Below, piece after piece: positions 24,484-36,249 of a DNA stretch of 64,000 nt; positions within the stretch are counted from its first letter, which is position 1, and every line of letters begins with the position of its first letter. Both the position numbers and the translations under genes were made by a program. The notes beneath the pieces are model-generated. The model did no database searches. It saw only the letters and a program-made list of their open reading frames with translations, and was not told where the DNA came from. The DNA is from Phellopilus nigrolimitatus (Eukaryota; Basidiomycota; Agaricomycetes; Hymenochaetales; Hymenochaetaceae), in assembly GCA_021029095.1 (NCBI GenBank), contig JAJOHG010000002.1, forward strand, positions 1,860,001-1,924,000, in the 5' to 3' direction.

Positions 24484-26039
24484 CGCCGTTCAAGATCTGT
24501 CAGTCAGAAGATGTACCTTCTACGGTTTAGTGAAAGTTTCCAAATGCTCTCTTATGTTAGGCGAGCGTAACCCAGTCCATGAATTTGTACGAGAGCACCT
24601 TTTGCCAGAGTAGTCTCCTTGGCTGTAGAACATGATTTGAAGTGAGCTTCACATAACGATGAGGACATGCAGCGTAAGCCACGTACCGATACGTCACCCG
24701 AAGACGCTATAGCACAGACACCCTTCTAGACCAGTCTGTCCTCTCCTCGTCTTTGCTAATCCACATGTGCACGGTGTGCGCCACGATCCAGAGATGGGGA
24801 TGTACTGTTTTAAAGAAGACGTGCGGCTGACGCGATCATGTACAGCTCACGGAGGACATCACCCCTGTCCAAAAGTCGGGAGCACGCCTTGGTGCCGAAA
24901 ACTGTTGTACGTCGCACAGTTTGCAAGAGTATTCTCGTCTTAGAAGCTTGCATTTAGATTACGTTGAATCTGCCGTTTGAAATTTTCGCAGAGTAACTAG
25001 GACGCGCTAGGATATGTATAAGGCGTCTCTGAGACACAATAGTGAAAATATCTTGAAGTTATCATGAAACAGCCGAACCTTGGCAGAACATGCACAAGGC
25101 AATGTTTCTGAAACGAGCGTGTTGACGTTCAGATCCCGAGCAATCGCACGGCTAACAGCTGAGTAGGGGAGATAGCTGCCAGAACACAGCGTCGGCTTCA
25201 AGATGATCCAAAGACCGGCTTGAAAGCTTGAGACAGGTCCCAAGAAAACTAGTGAAACAATGAGACGCATTCGGTCGTTTATTTTGCGATAAGGCCTTTC
25301 GACATCGACCGGCAAGACATTTGTTACCGCACACAACCGCCATTATTTTCGCACAAATAAGCTTACAACCTCCAAAGCCCTTCTGCATACCCGCTCAACG
25401 CATCCGACAACCTAGGGTCAAGTGCGGTTAAGCCATAAGGGGAGGTAGTTGCGACTTCCTGCGAAAGGTGTATGATCAAGGCGTCTCTGACGGCTATTGG
25501 GGGCTGGAGCCAATGCTAGACAGATACAAGCATGATTCAGAGGCAAGGAGAGAACGGCAAGGAGGGACTCGATTGCATGCCGCACTAGTCACATGCTTAT
25601 GCTTATGTAAAGCACTGCAGTTTGTCCCTAGCCAAGTCGAGCTCTTTCTCATCTGCTTTCTGGATAGCAGCAATACGCTCTGCTCGGTGAAACAGCTAGT
25701 TACATCAATGCATGCGTCGAATCAGTATTGCGCTTCGTATCCTCTCGCTTCATGTGCTATCTCTTGCGATCTCCACATGGCAGGATCACTCTCCCTACTT
25801 TGCCAGCTTCTTCTTAGCTTTTACCGCTCTAGTTGCATGAGTCATCGTATCCAGACGACGTGGGCGGCGTTCGGATCTTCTTTGGCCATGCTGTATCCTT
25901 GTCTTCTGGAACCGGGCGATGCGGGTGCGAGACGCGGTCGCAGACGTTCGCGTTCTTCGTTTGTGATACGCGAACAGTCAGCAGTTCGCCTAGAAACACA
26001 TAAATCCCTAGAACTTGCAGATCGACTTCGCTGCAAGCC
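24484..26039. other. Intergenic, no gene recognised
   Basis: Largest gap on the left side. A 203-codon open frame (25468-26079) lacks an initial ATG, overlaps the carboxypeptidase start and has no motif. The homology to the right-hand carboxypeptidase stops at its ATG, so this promoter is not shared. Confidence 0.4.
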
Positions 26040-28154
26040 ATGGCTCCCCTGCTCCGTCTCTGGCTCATCGGTTGTCTGAGCTTGTTGGTATCTTCGCGTC
26101 AGATACCTAAAGTCGATGGTGTCCACGGTGGTGTCCCAGCCTCTGCATCTAGCGTCAATAAAGATGCAGCGGTCCCGAAGCCGCAAGTGTCTGGCTCTCC
26201 CGTGGCTGGCAAATTGCGCTTTATCGAGAACTCCGGCGTTTGTGGTTTGTCTTCGTTCATAACCTCAAGCTACTGCTGTGTTCTCAATCGTATTCTTGTA
26301 GAAACTACTACTGGTGTTTATCAGGCGTCTGGATATGCAGATCTGACGACTTCTCAGAGCATGTGGTAAATAAATTTCAGTATGCCATCATTGTCACGTG
26401 GTTAATTTTACTTCGCGGTTTCTTAGGTGGTGGTTCTTCGCCTCACGAAACAACTCTGCTGATGCGCCTCTTGCGATCTGGCTCAATGGCGGCGTGAGAG
26501 CATATATCAATTTGATTCGCTTTCCTTTCTGAACATCTGTTTTTCTCTGCGGCAGCCTGGGTCGTCATCAATGCTCGGTCTCTTCCAAGAAAACGGGGTT
26601 TGTATTTTCTTCTGATCTTTCGTTGTTATTCTTGACTGAACAATCTGAAGCCTTGTCGAATCAATGCAGACGAAGCAACAGTATCTTTGAATAAATACTC
26701 TTGGAACAACAATGCGAATATGTGAGTGTTTCTTAGAAACAGGTTCTGATCATACTGATCTTATTGAAAAGGCTTTACATCGATCAACCGAGTTCGTGAA
26801 GCTTTCACCCTTTCTTGCATTGCGTTCAGTGTATTGAGCTAGTTTTCAGTCGGCGTTGGCTACTCCCACGGCGACCTCGAGGTCTCGGGAGCGAAGCAGG
26901 CGGCAGAAGCAGTGTGGAACATGCTCCAGATCTTCTTTACAAACGACACGTTCTCCGCGTACGCGAAGAACGACTTTGCACTCTGGACGGAATCGTAAGC
27001 GCACCCACTCCCATTTCCACGACCTGGACTGTACTAACGTATAGCCTCTCCTTGCCAGGTACGGAGGGCACTATGGTCCGGCGTTCGCGCACTACTTCCT
27101 CGAACAGAATGCGGCGATCGCGGCAGGCACACTGAAGGGAACGACTATCAACCTCAAGACGCTCGGCGTCGGGAACGGGCTCACGGACCCGCTCTCGCAG
27201 TATCCGGAGTACATGGTGTACGCGGGGTCCAATCCCTACCACCCTACTGTCTCGAGCAGCGTTATCGAGCAAGCCAACACGTCCTTCTACGAGTCTGGCG
27301 GCTGCAAGTCCCAGGTGCGCCCACTTGATTCGCTGTATCTGCTATGAGGTTGGTTTCGAGTATGTTGTATCGCGCAGATCCAATCGTGCTACGACACCAA
27401 CTCGACGTCGGCGTGCTCGAGCGCGCAGTCAAATTGCAACGATAACGTGCTCTCGCCGCTGTCGGGCGACTACGACGTGTACGACGTGCGCCAGCCCGAG
27501 GACGATTCGTACCCACCAGACATTACAAACTTGCTGACCGGCTCGTCTTTCATGCAAGTCGAAACGTTGTATTCTCGGGCGTGTATAACGAGATTTTTTT
27601 CACAGGGATTCTATCGGTGCGGAATCGACTTGGCAAGAGACGAATGATGACGTGTACAACAACTTCGCCCAGACTGGAGACTGGATGTTGAACTCTGCAC
27701 CTGACCTCGAGGCTGTCATTAATGCCGGAGTAAGCTTTCTCGGTCTTTCCTTCTCACACTGTTTCTCTGACTGGTGTTTCATTCAAGGTCCGTACGGTTA
27801 TCTACGACGGAGACGCAGATTACATTCTGAACTTCAAAGGCGTCGAAGCGATGGTGAGCGCCCAAAATCAACCGCACCGTCTTTACGCTCCTGATATGTG
27901 CAATGTTATTCCTACAGGTCGGTAACCTCCAGACGAAATTCAGCGCGCTATACCAGCAGCAGTCCTTCGCGAACTACACCGTCGCGGGGCAGCCTGCGGG
28001 GCTCGTGAAGAACGCAGGCACGTTCTCGTATATCCGCGTGTTCGGCGCGGGGCACGAGGTGCCCGCGTACAATAACACGGGGCTCGCGACGGGCCAAGCG
28101 GCCCTGCAATTTTTCGAGCAGGCGATGAAGGGCGAGCCGCTGAGTTCTACCTGA
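26040..28154 (+). CDS. Serine carboxypeptidase (peptidase family S10), left copy
   Basis: Secreted or vacuolar exopeptidase removing C-terminal residues at acid pH. Twelve exons keep phase and give 490 aa: 26040-26244, 26302-26365, 26427-26493, 26556-26597, 26651-26721, 26772-26791, 26850-26994, 27059-27314, 27378-27553, 27606-27729, 27788-27853 and 27918-28154. A signal peptide opens the protein (MAPLLRLWLIGCLSLLVSS). [20 protein letters not shown] is the oxyanion/substrate block and DQPIGVGYS follows. Catalytic Ser205 (ESYGG), Asp401 (YDGDADY) and His458 (GAGHEVPAY) are all present. The intron after 27553 starts GCAAGT, a GC-AG intron; the inverted paralogue has GTATGT there. Confidence 0.9.
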
Positions 28155-28500
28155 GTATAAGGCGTAAGGCGGATGCTTCGCGTTGCGTGCTGCAAGTGTA
28201 CATCATTCGAACTGTCTTTTATGTCTTTGGGAAAGGTTATGACCATGCGCGCCCGAGGCACATGTTAGTTGTTAGTGCTCGGCGTTACCTCGACTAGCTT
28301 AAAAAACGAATGCGTCAAGTTGTGTCACCAAAGTTAAACGCAAGTTCCTGCCAGCTATTCCGGCGAACTCCATTGCTTGTAACTTCTTAGCGCTGAGCGG
28401 TCCTTCATTGTCACAGCAATCTCGAAGAGTGTTGAGATTTCTTTGCCGATGAGGCTCAGCGAGTGTTCGGACTCCGAGTTGCTTATAAGCACGAAAGTAA
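28155..28500 (+). repeat. 3' flank shared with the right-hand carboxypeptidase
   Basis: Matches the reverse complement of about 52030-52331, for example TATGTCTTTGGGAAAGGTT and GAACTCCATTGC..GTAACTTCTTAGCGCTGAG with scattered differences. Similarity fades beyond about 28500, inside the trypsin-fold gene's 3' flank. It marks the inner limit of the outer duplicated unit. Confidence 0.65.
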
Positions 28501-28554
28501 ATGAAGCAAGACGGCTCGCCAGCGCCGACGATGTCGTTCTTGTCGTCGCGACGC

Positions 28555-30159
28555 CTAGACAATGGTGGTTGGGTAGAGGCTGGCGTCGGGGAAGTGTTGC
28601 TTGATGCGGGGCCAGAGCCACCACATGGGGGTGGCGTAGGTAACGTCAGAGGTCTCCGCCTTGCCAGTGCCGCCGGTAAGAAGTCCACCGATACGACCAA
28701 GTCCATCGACGATGATCGACCCAGAGTCACCGCCTTTTGAGAACACGCCGGACTCGTTGTCGTAGTTGTAGATGGCCCACTCTTTGGACTCCTCACCGGT
28801 TTCTTCGTCGCGAACGAACGAGAAGATTCCCGTCGCGCGTCCGATGGTGACGTCAGTAGCGTTGCCGCTCTTGATGACGAGCAAGCAGGCCTCGTTGTCG
28901 TGATCGAGCATGTCGGGCCGGCGCATGAGCTCTTCGGTGATCATGCCGCGGAGTGGAAGCAGACGATTCGGGGGGTACTTGAAGGTTGTCTTGCCGTCGT
29001 CGCGGGGATACATCTTTAAGGTGAACTTGTCGGAGGGGATCTCCGTGCCTGAGTGTAACCGTTAGACTAGACGACCTGGAGTGAAATAAATCGAAACGCA
29101 CCAAGATCGATGTAGTTGCCCTTGAACGCATCCTTGAACTTGGGACCATCGAGCTCGAACGCGCCCCAGTCTTCGGTAAAGCCTTCAAGACCGACATGGA
29201 AGGTGACGGCTGGGGAGGAGCGGATGTGGCCAATGGTGCGCTGCTTGGGCGGGCCCCACTCACTCTTGACCTGCTCGTAGAACCTCTCGAGGTCCTCGAT
29301 CGCCCGGTTCGCGTTGGTCAACAGGGGCCGAGTCTTCTCTAGCTCCTCCCTCGCCTCCTCAACGTCCTCGTCATCGTCACCACCCTCCCTCTCCTCCAAC
29401 GTCTTGATCTCCTGCTTGTGAAGCTCGACCATGATACCATGGCGACCGATACGCAACTTGATGGAAGCGAGAAGCTTGTCAAAGGCGCGGGTGGTTCTTG
29501 CGAGGCGCACCGGAGACGTAGTCGTTGTTGGTTTGCGCGTCCGTCTTGAAGAGGACGTGGTGACAGGTGAGACCCAAGACCTTGTCGCTGTTGCCACCCT
29601 CTCCGAAGTAGAGGGCCATGGTGCCCTGGGCGTCGGGTCTATCAGAAGCAGCGATGGGGAGTCCGAGAGCGGGAGTAAGGGGACCGCGAACGTCCACGGT
29701 GGTGTTGTGTGTGGAAACGGAACGAAGAAGCACTGGACCGACTGACCGCCTGTAGACAGACTCTCGGTATTCGACCTCGTCGTCGTCGATTTGGAAGCGC
29801 GCGAGAAGGTCAAGGATCTCCTTGCCCGAATTGAAGGCGTCCTCGCCCTGGAGCGAATCGGGACGAACACCGACCCAGAGCACGACAGGACCGCGAATCT
29901 TCTCGTCTCCGTCTCCATCGGTGATAAAACGAGCGACATCAATGGACGTCCAAGCAACCCCCTGGGTGTTCAGCAGGTCTCGAACCAGGGGACCCACGTC
30001 CTCCCAGACGTCGTTGATCCTGTGGCCAAACACCCCACGTACTTGTTTGAGCTTGCGATAGGACTCGAGTCCTGTAGGCTTGATCCAGGGCGTCTTCAAG
30101 CTCCCCGTACGGTAGACGAGCTTTGGGGGAGTCGGAGAAATTCCCGAATAGTAGTACAT
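28555..30159 (-). CDS. Trypsin-fold (GDSGS) protein, uncharacterised fungal family
   Basis: Large fungal protein with a chymotrypsin-like fold; substrate unknown. Main exon 30159-29102 and last exon 29048-28555. The His region is LGLTCHHVLF, and the nucleophile region is GGDSGSIIVDGLGRIGGLLTGG, with Y(A)TPMWWLW after it. A central charged coiled-coil insertion (KTLEEREGGDDDEDVEEAREELEK) separates the halves, as in other Agaricomycete members. One base must be corrected near 29500-29520 (between NNDYVSGAPRKN and AFDKLLASI). The frame stays open upstream to 30444 but has no ATG; the first usable is 30159, so the 5' end may be truncated by the adjoining LTR-like remnant. Confidence 0.65.
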
Positions 30160-30607
30160 TGCCTCGAGCTTGGAGACAAGGTAGGGAGGGGAGTTGGAGG
30201 AAGCCCTGGACGCGTAGTCCCTCAAAAGACTGAGCCGGGAGAACTCGCTCTCGGTGGGGGAAATGGCAGTGCTCTGGGCATGTTCCCGGATACACGAGGT
30301 CACAAATTCCGAAGAATGCACTAAACGAGTAGACGAGCAGGTCAGTATAGAAAAATAGCAGTAGAACGCGAAAGAACTCGCTTGCGCTAGTTCAAGGGTT
30401 GCACTAAGTGAGTTAGTTGAGCGAGTTGTAAAGTGAATCTGCAATAGAATACCGGCTCAGTCTAGACGGTACAAGACTCTATGTTGTGTCTAGCTACCTG
30501 CAATAGGATACCGGCTGATTACAGGTAGTTAATAAAAGACTAAACTCTATGGGCAATAGGATATACGTACCTCAGTCTAGACGGTACAAGACTGAGGTGC
30601 GCATATA

Positions 30608-31491
30608 CAGTTGACTATCTAATAATGAATACGGTCCGTTCCAAGTTTTTGTATTCGTTAACGGATCATATTCAGTAGTATATGTCACTCCTCTGTGACT
30701 ATTCGTGACAATTTACTATACAGGTGGCGCCAAAAAGTGTTTGCGCACCCCCAAAAAAGGAAAGCGATTCGCATCCGCCATCCTGGGCACTCTTTCTCCT
30801 TAGTTCCTTCGTATATACAACATGTTTTCTTGCTATATGCATAACACAACTTTTCCGGCACTCAAGTGTTTTCTGTGGATGTATTTAGCGTGTGTAACTG
30901 GACGCGACAGCCAAGCGACAGCGTGACGCGCGCGTCTCGCAGGCAGATGAGAATCACCTTCCCTTTTGGGGGGTGCGCAAACACTTTTTGGCGCCACCTG
31001 TAATCTTGTCACGTTGGTTACATAAGTACTTTATATTTGAGTGTCTCCGGAGAAATCAAAGTCACAGCAAATTAACATATCGAAATAAGGTAGGGTATAA
31101 TATTAAGCTTATTGTGTCTGAATTTTATGACATGAAGAACAAGTCAATTTGGAACTTGCATTGGTTTTTGTCTCATAATGAAGGATCGGGAAGTTAGATT
31201 AGTGTAAAATATTGAATAGGAAATCTTGCCGATTCGGTTTGCATGCTATTTTTAATATCATATTATCATGTCGGGATCACATCGAGCCATGTTTCTTGTC
31301 AAAACTGGACTTCTGTTTATCAAAATAGCCCAAAAAGGCAAATCTATTAGTGCATATGGCCAAAATCCGTATTCACTATTCGATACCGGATTTTATGAAT
31401 AATTTAGCGGGCACGGAGTCGGTTCCAGCGTTTCGTATTCATTAATGGCTCATATTCATTATTAGCTAATTCATTATTAGATAGTCAACTG
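30608..31491. mobile_element. Non-autonomous TIR element, TA target duplication
   Basis: Begins CAGTTGACTATCTAATAATG and ends with its reverse complement, flanked by TA on both sides (30606-30607 and 31492-31493). Interior is AT-rich without coding sequence. It contains a complete smaller MITE; without it the element would be about 600 bp. Tc1/mariner-like by TA duplication and CAG end. Confidence 0.65.
30721..31000. mobile_element. MITE 1, TA-flanked, CAGGTGG termini
   Basis: Perfect or near-perfect inverted repeats of about 37 bp: it starts CAGGTGGCGCCAAAAAGTGT and ends ACACTTTTTGGCGCCACCTG. TA sits on both flanks. 280 bp, no ORF. Nested within the 30608-31491 element. Confidence 0.85.
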
Positions 31492-31859
31492 TAGACAGGA
31501 AAATTGTAAATAGTCCGCCGCTCCGCGGGTCACATAATATGAGACAGAAATAAAATAGGAAATGCGTTGCCACCGACACGCGAGCTGCTTATGTCACCGC
31601 ATATATTCTCAACAAGTTGATTGAGCGAGATGGTTGAGCGAGTTGGTTGAGTCGTTCGGTGACGAGGGAGGGCGAAGAGTCCGAGATTAGAGGACGTGGA
31701 CAACGACACGAGTTCACAGCCGCAGCGGACGCGCCGCGGCGTTGACGCTGATGACGCAGCTCATACGCGACGCCCTGCGTTCCTTCCCCGCTCGAACTCG
31801 TATTTGCTCGATACGCGCGCTGCTGCCCTCAAACCTGCTACGGTTGACACGAAAAAATA

Positions 31860-33010
31860 ATGTCCGCCCCTAGTAGCTGTGCAGCGGACGCAGTCGACCC
31901 CGGACATGGGCTGGAAAGGCGAGGGACCCTGGACATATCGGCTTTTGCACGAGCCGCACCTCACCGACGAGTTCGACAGACAGATGGCACCCGCGGCCCA
32001 CCCGCTCGGAAGCGGCGGCACGGCGGAACGCCAGGCGTACTCCGCGACGACCCGGCCGTGTCCCGACCCCGAGCAGCGCGAGCAGGACAGACACGTCGTC
32101 GCGAGTCGGGCGCTGGACTTTCGCGGGCATTTTGACGGTGTGTCTCATGATTATTTGGATTTGGTTGCAACAGCTTTAATTTCTCGGACTATCGTTAGGC
32201 CATGCTGGGCACGACACGGTCGATTACACGCTCGTAACTCTGCCGTCGTCCGTGCGCTACGCGTTGTTCTGTCTTCCACTCTCTCAACTATGCCGTCGGC
32301 CGCCGACGCGATCTCCGCCATCCTCTCGCGATGCACCTCGCAGCTCGACGCGTCGCTGACCACGAACCTCCTGTCCGTCTTTCCCTGCAGGCTAGGCTTC
32401 CATTAGAAACACGAGCGGCGCCGAGATCGAGCGTATGTTCAGCGGCCAGGACAGCGCTTGGTGCAGCCGACGCGTCCGACGGGCCGGCGCACGACGGGCG
32501 CGTCTCGGCCAAGGCGGACCGCGTGCGCCGCGCGCGCCCCGGCGGAGTCGAGGCTGAGGCCGTCTTCCGGCCCCGCATGCGCGGTGCAATCTCTGTGCCG
32601 CGGAGTGCGCACCCTGGTTCTCCTTGGATGCGCTTCCCGCCCGCCCTGCCCCGCTCAGCAGAACCATGCCCCACGTCGCTCGCTGCAGCGCCCGGAGACC
32701 ACCTCTTCATGCTGCCCATCCCGCGATCTACATCATGCACGTCTTCGCAAGCGCCGCGGCGGGCTTCTGGATCTCGACGCCCCGTACGGACACCCTCCCA
32801 GACGTGGGACGCCGCCGTACGTGAGCGCCGTGTCGGACGTGCGGGACATCGCTGCTGGTGGATGCAAGTGCGGACAACGTCGTGGCGGCGCTGCTGCAGC
32901 ATGCGTTCGGCTGGCACGACGCCGGGCTGGTGTCGCGCAGGCTGACGGCCGATGTGCGAGCGCTGGCTGGATGGATGACGACACGGTGGCCGTCGTGGTG
33001 CCTTTGTAGA
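31860..33010 (+). pseudogene. PP2C phosphatase pseudogene, copy B
   Basis: Homologous to the intact PP2C at 18133 from the leader onward (MSAPSS.., TDMGWKGEGPWTYRLLHEPHLT equivalent, HAGHDTVDYTL). The first 50 nt carry a deletion that shifts frame. After the equivalent of the SLLSIFP segment the copy reads into a stop at about 32404. A segment holding the LGDC and adjoining exons is missing, and the 3' part is in several frames, ending in a DDTVAVVVPL-like tail near 32975-33008. Not functional as a phosphatase. Confidence 0.8.
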
Positions 33011-33706
33011 TTCAGCGACCTGCATTTCGCACTTCCGGGTCGCTTGCAAGGACGACAGTCACGTTCCTTTGACGTACCTCGCGACGTCTTGACACCAAGT
33101 GGCTTATCTTGGGGTCTCCAGATTACACCGCCCTTTTTTTGCAGGCGCATTGACGCTTGGCCTTTTCGAACGGCAACACTGACCACTGTTTGTCTCTCGT
33201 GGTCGCTTACTTTGGGGTCCAAGCACTTTACCATCTCACGTCTCTGCTGGTTGTTTCCCGCGCCTGCCGTAGAATGCAAACCGTCTATGTCTACTGGGCT
33301 CACGGCTTGCGTCTTGCGCGGCATTATCCTACGAGTAATTTACCGGTCTACGGAGGTGCCGGCAAGTGTGGCTGAAAACGCATGGCCGCTCGCTAAGTAC
33401 CTTACTTTCAGTCAAATTGGCCACCCTTCACATCCACAATGGTGGCTTCTCCATTGTGCCCTCGCGCAGCTTTGACGATCTCGTTTGTCTATTTTGAGTA
33501 AAATGAATGGCGGGGCGCGCCGGCAATAGCGAAAGCAACATTTCTTGACAGTTGTGGTCGTTTGTTTTGCGATATATAAATCCCCCCCTTTGCCCCTCCA
33601 AGGTCTTCATCTCTCCATCCACCACACGGACAACACCTCCACTGCCGCTCGTCTCACGTCTCTTCTAGCGTCCGTAAAACCGACCTTCTGCTATTCTCTA
33701 ACGGTC

Positions 33707-35097
33707 ATGACTGGTAAGTCTCCCCTCTACGTGGTCTCGATCGCTTGAGCAACCGCTTACCCCGCACGTACGCAATGGTAGACAACAGGATCATGCAAAG
33801 GAAGCCTTCTGTTTTCGAGCGCGTACCGCCGGAAATTATCAAAAAAATATTTCTCGCGTGCCTCTTTTCTAGGCCGCACATCACCCCTGCGAAACGTCAG
33901 GCGCCATTGAATGTGTCGGAGACCTGTCGCTATTGGCGCAATATCGCGCTCTCTACAACCCAACTATGGGCTCATCTGGACTTTTATTCGGAGGAAGACC
34001 CAATCCAATACATTCACTTGCAGTATCTCCTAACTACCATGCACACCTGGTTCGCCAGGTCGAACAACGCCCCTTTGTCGTCCAACATGCACATCTCGAT
34101 CCGAGATGATAGCGATAGAGCCCTATGCAGCACTGCCGAGCAGGTTGTCTCATCTTTATTTCGTCAGCAGAATCGATGGAAAGCTATAAAGCTATACTGT
34201 ACTGGTTGGGAATTCTCGGAGGATTTCTATCTGGCGGCCACGTCCATGCCCCTGATAGAGTCTCTACAGCTGCACTGCCCGCGCCGAAGGTACTATCATC
34301 CTCGTTTCGACGGAGTCTTAGACCTCACCTCTTCCCTCGGCCTGAAGACACTCAACTGTGACGGAGCGTTTGTGCTCAATCAGAGCAGCGCGTCTCTGAT
34401 GGCGCTCACACACTGCGTGTTCACCTATAAGTCTCCGTTCCTCTTCATGGACGTCTGCTTGAATCTGCTCCAGATAGCGCCCAACCTGCAAGTGTTCATC
34501 GCGACCTTCCTCGATACGAATTTCGAGCCCGCAGTTCCCCCATGCCCGATGCTTGTCCTTCCGCGTTTGCGCATGCTGTGGCTCGCGAAAGGGGTAACAC
34601 CGAGTATGCTCCTCGAGAAGCTGACACTCCCGGGTCTCGTGGATTTGAGAATCCAATGCGCGCACGGCCGAGCCGACGAGGTGCTGGTCGATTTCATGCA
34701 ACGTTCGCAGCCTCCTCTACGACGCCTCGAAATATCAGGGGGGTGTCCTGAAGACGGCGTGCTGCTCAATGTTCTGCACATGCTTCCTGCGCTGCGATCC
34801 CTTACTATAAAGACGGCGATCCTCTCCAACTACTTCCTGATAGGAATGACCATAGGAAACCCTTGGGGCGCGCCGTGCCAGGCGCTAGAGGAGATTATGT
34901 TTCATGATGTTCTCGGGTGGAAGAGATTTGAGACGATGGTCGGTGATATGCTCGTCTCGCGCTGGCGCGGCCAGGGAGGACTCAAGCGGGTAGGATTATC
35001 TCTCGTCGAGTGCGACTTGGGACAGGTATGGAGGATGGAAGCGGTGCGACGTTGCATGAAGGAAGGACTGCAGGTGCGCGTGAAGCTAAGGAACTAG
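33707..35097 (+). CDS. F-box / LRR-like protein, copy B (intact)
   Basis: Predicted SCF substrate adaptor, 440 aa. The 7-nt first exon is ATGACTG (33707-33713). In copies A and C the acceptor is GCAG before TAATAGAC. Here that AG has become AA and the next AG (33780-33781) restores the same frame, giving MTDNRIMQ. F-box: FERVPPEIIKKIFLACL...LNVSETCRYWRNIALSTTQLWAHL. The C-terminal half LEKLTLPGLVDLRIQ...VRRCMKEGLQVRVKL is uninterrupted. Diverged from A and C in residues and 3' flank. Target unknown. Confidence 0.75.
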
Positions 35098-35430
35098 TAG
35101 TTGCAAGCTGGTTGCATATGCGTTCTGCGAAATAGTCGTCGCGCTAGAGTTCTTGAGGACTGCATTCTGAGAGCTGAAACACTGTATAATAACAAACGCC
35201 TTGAAGACTAGGATCACAAACTATGCAAACTTCTATTTTTTGTTTTTGATTGAAGTGTTACAGCAGTCGTCAAGACTGGCTTTATTACAAAGGACGATCT
35301 CGGATATCCGTACAACGGAATTAGAATTTAAAAAATAAAACAAGGAGAAAAATAGGCGCCGCGCTCGCGCGGCGCAGACGCAGCCAGTGCCACCAGATCC
35401 TTACAAATACGTATCCTTCGACACACCTGC

Positions 35431-36191
35431 ATCGATTTGGCAAGAGACGAATGATAGTGTACAGTGACTCCGTCCAAGCGGAGACTGGATGTTGAACTCT
35501 GGCAGTGTCTGCATCAACCTCGAGGCTGTCATTAAGTAAGCTTTCGTGACCTTTCCTGCTCATACTGTTTTTCTTGACTGTGGTATTTTATTCAAGATCC
35601 GTACGGTTATCTACGACGGAGACGCAGATTACATCCTGAACTTCAAAGGCGTCGGAGCCATGGTGAGCCGTTACAATAAGTTGTGCCGTTTTTGCGCTCC
35701 TAACTTGTACAACATCATTCCTGCCAATCAGCAAAACTATATTCAGCTTAGCTGAATTGACATGCATTAGAGCGCTTACATACCCTTATTTGTGTCTTAC
35801 GAACTTGAAATACGGGCGCTAAGCGGCGGTAAGCAGGCTAAGCACTTGTAAAACGAGACATGCATTAGCTCCTTGCGGTTTAACCGATTTGCAACGCCTT
35901 GCACAAGTCAAATAAGACATTTTAAGTAAATTTACGTTTTGCTGATGCCGCCTACAGGTCGACAACCTCCAGACGCAGTTCAGCACGCTCTACCAGCAGT
36001 CCTTTGCGAACTACACCGTCGCGGGGCAGCCCGCGGGGCTCGTGAAGAATTTGGGCACGTTCTCGTACATCCGTGTGTTCGGCGCGGGGCACGAGGTGCC
36101 CGCGTACAACAACTCGGGGCTGGCGACAGGGCAGGCTGCTTTACAATTCTCCGAGCAGGCAATGAAAGGCGAGCCGCTGAGTTGCACCTGA
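35431..36191 (+). pseudogene. 3' fragment of an S10 carboxypeptidase
   Basis: Begins abruptly at the palindrome inner edge inside the equivalent of exon 10 (ATTTGGCAAGAGACGAATGA) and continues through exon 11 (TVIYDGDADYILNFKGVGAM) and exon 12 (FANYTVAGQPAGLVKN..GAGHEVPAY..) to TGA. The Asp and His exons survive but not the Ser exon, so no activity is possible. The last intron (35663-35958) is about 230 bp longer than in the intact copies. Exon 10 has a deletion and a stop. Confidence 0.8.
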
Positions 36192-36249
36192 GTACGAATA
36201 CCCGGATGCGAGGACACGCATAGCAGATGTTACGTGTTGCGTGCTACGA

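Larger units (their letters stand above)
30435..31610. mobile_element. Diverged LTR-like remnant, interrupted by a nested TIR element
   Basis: 30435-30606 repeats CAATAGRATACCGGCT twice, and a third partial copy precedes the hairpin ACCTCAGTC..GACTGAGGT. The copia LTR at 43733 has the same architecture with different sequence: AATACAAGGGTAAGCT twice, then ACCTCAGTC..GTCTGAGGT. 31492-31610, ending CTCAACA, is probably the remainder. Ends and target duplication are unresolved. Confidence 0.4.
31735..35431 (+). repeat. Left arm of the ~3.7 kb inverted repeat (PP2C + F-box)
   Basis: Pairs with 38256-41940 in reverse. Outer edge: CGCAGCTCATACGCGACGCC here against GGCGTCGCGTATGAGCAGCG there. Inner edge: CGTATCCTTCGACACACCT here against AGGTGTGTCGAAGGATACG there. 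Both arms carry a broken PP2C then an F-box gene in the same relative order; identity is imperfect and F-box 3' flanks differ. Confidence 0.75.

Noticed and set aside
25468..26079. 203-codon ORF before the left carboxypeptidase
   Set aside because: Lacks an initial ATG, overlaps the carboxypeptidase signal peptide in another frame, no motif.
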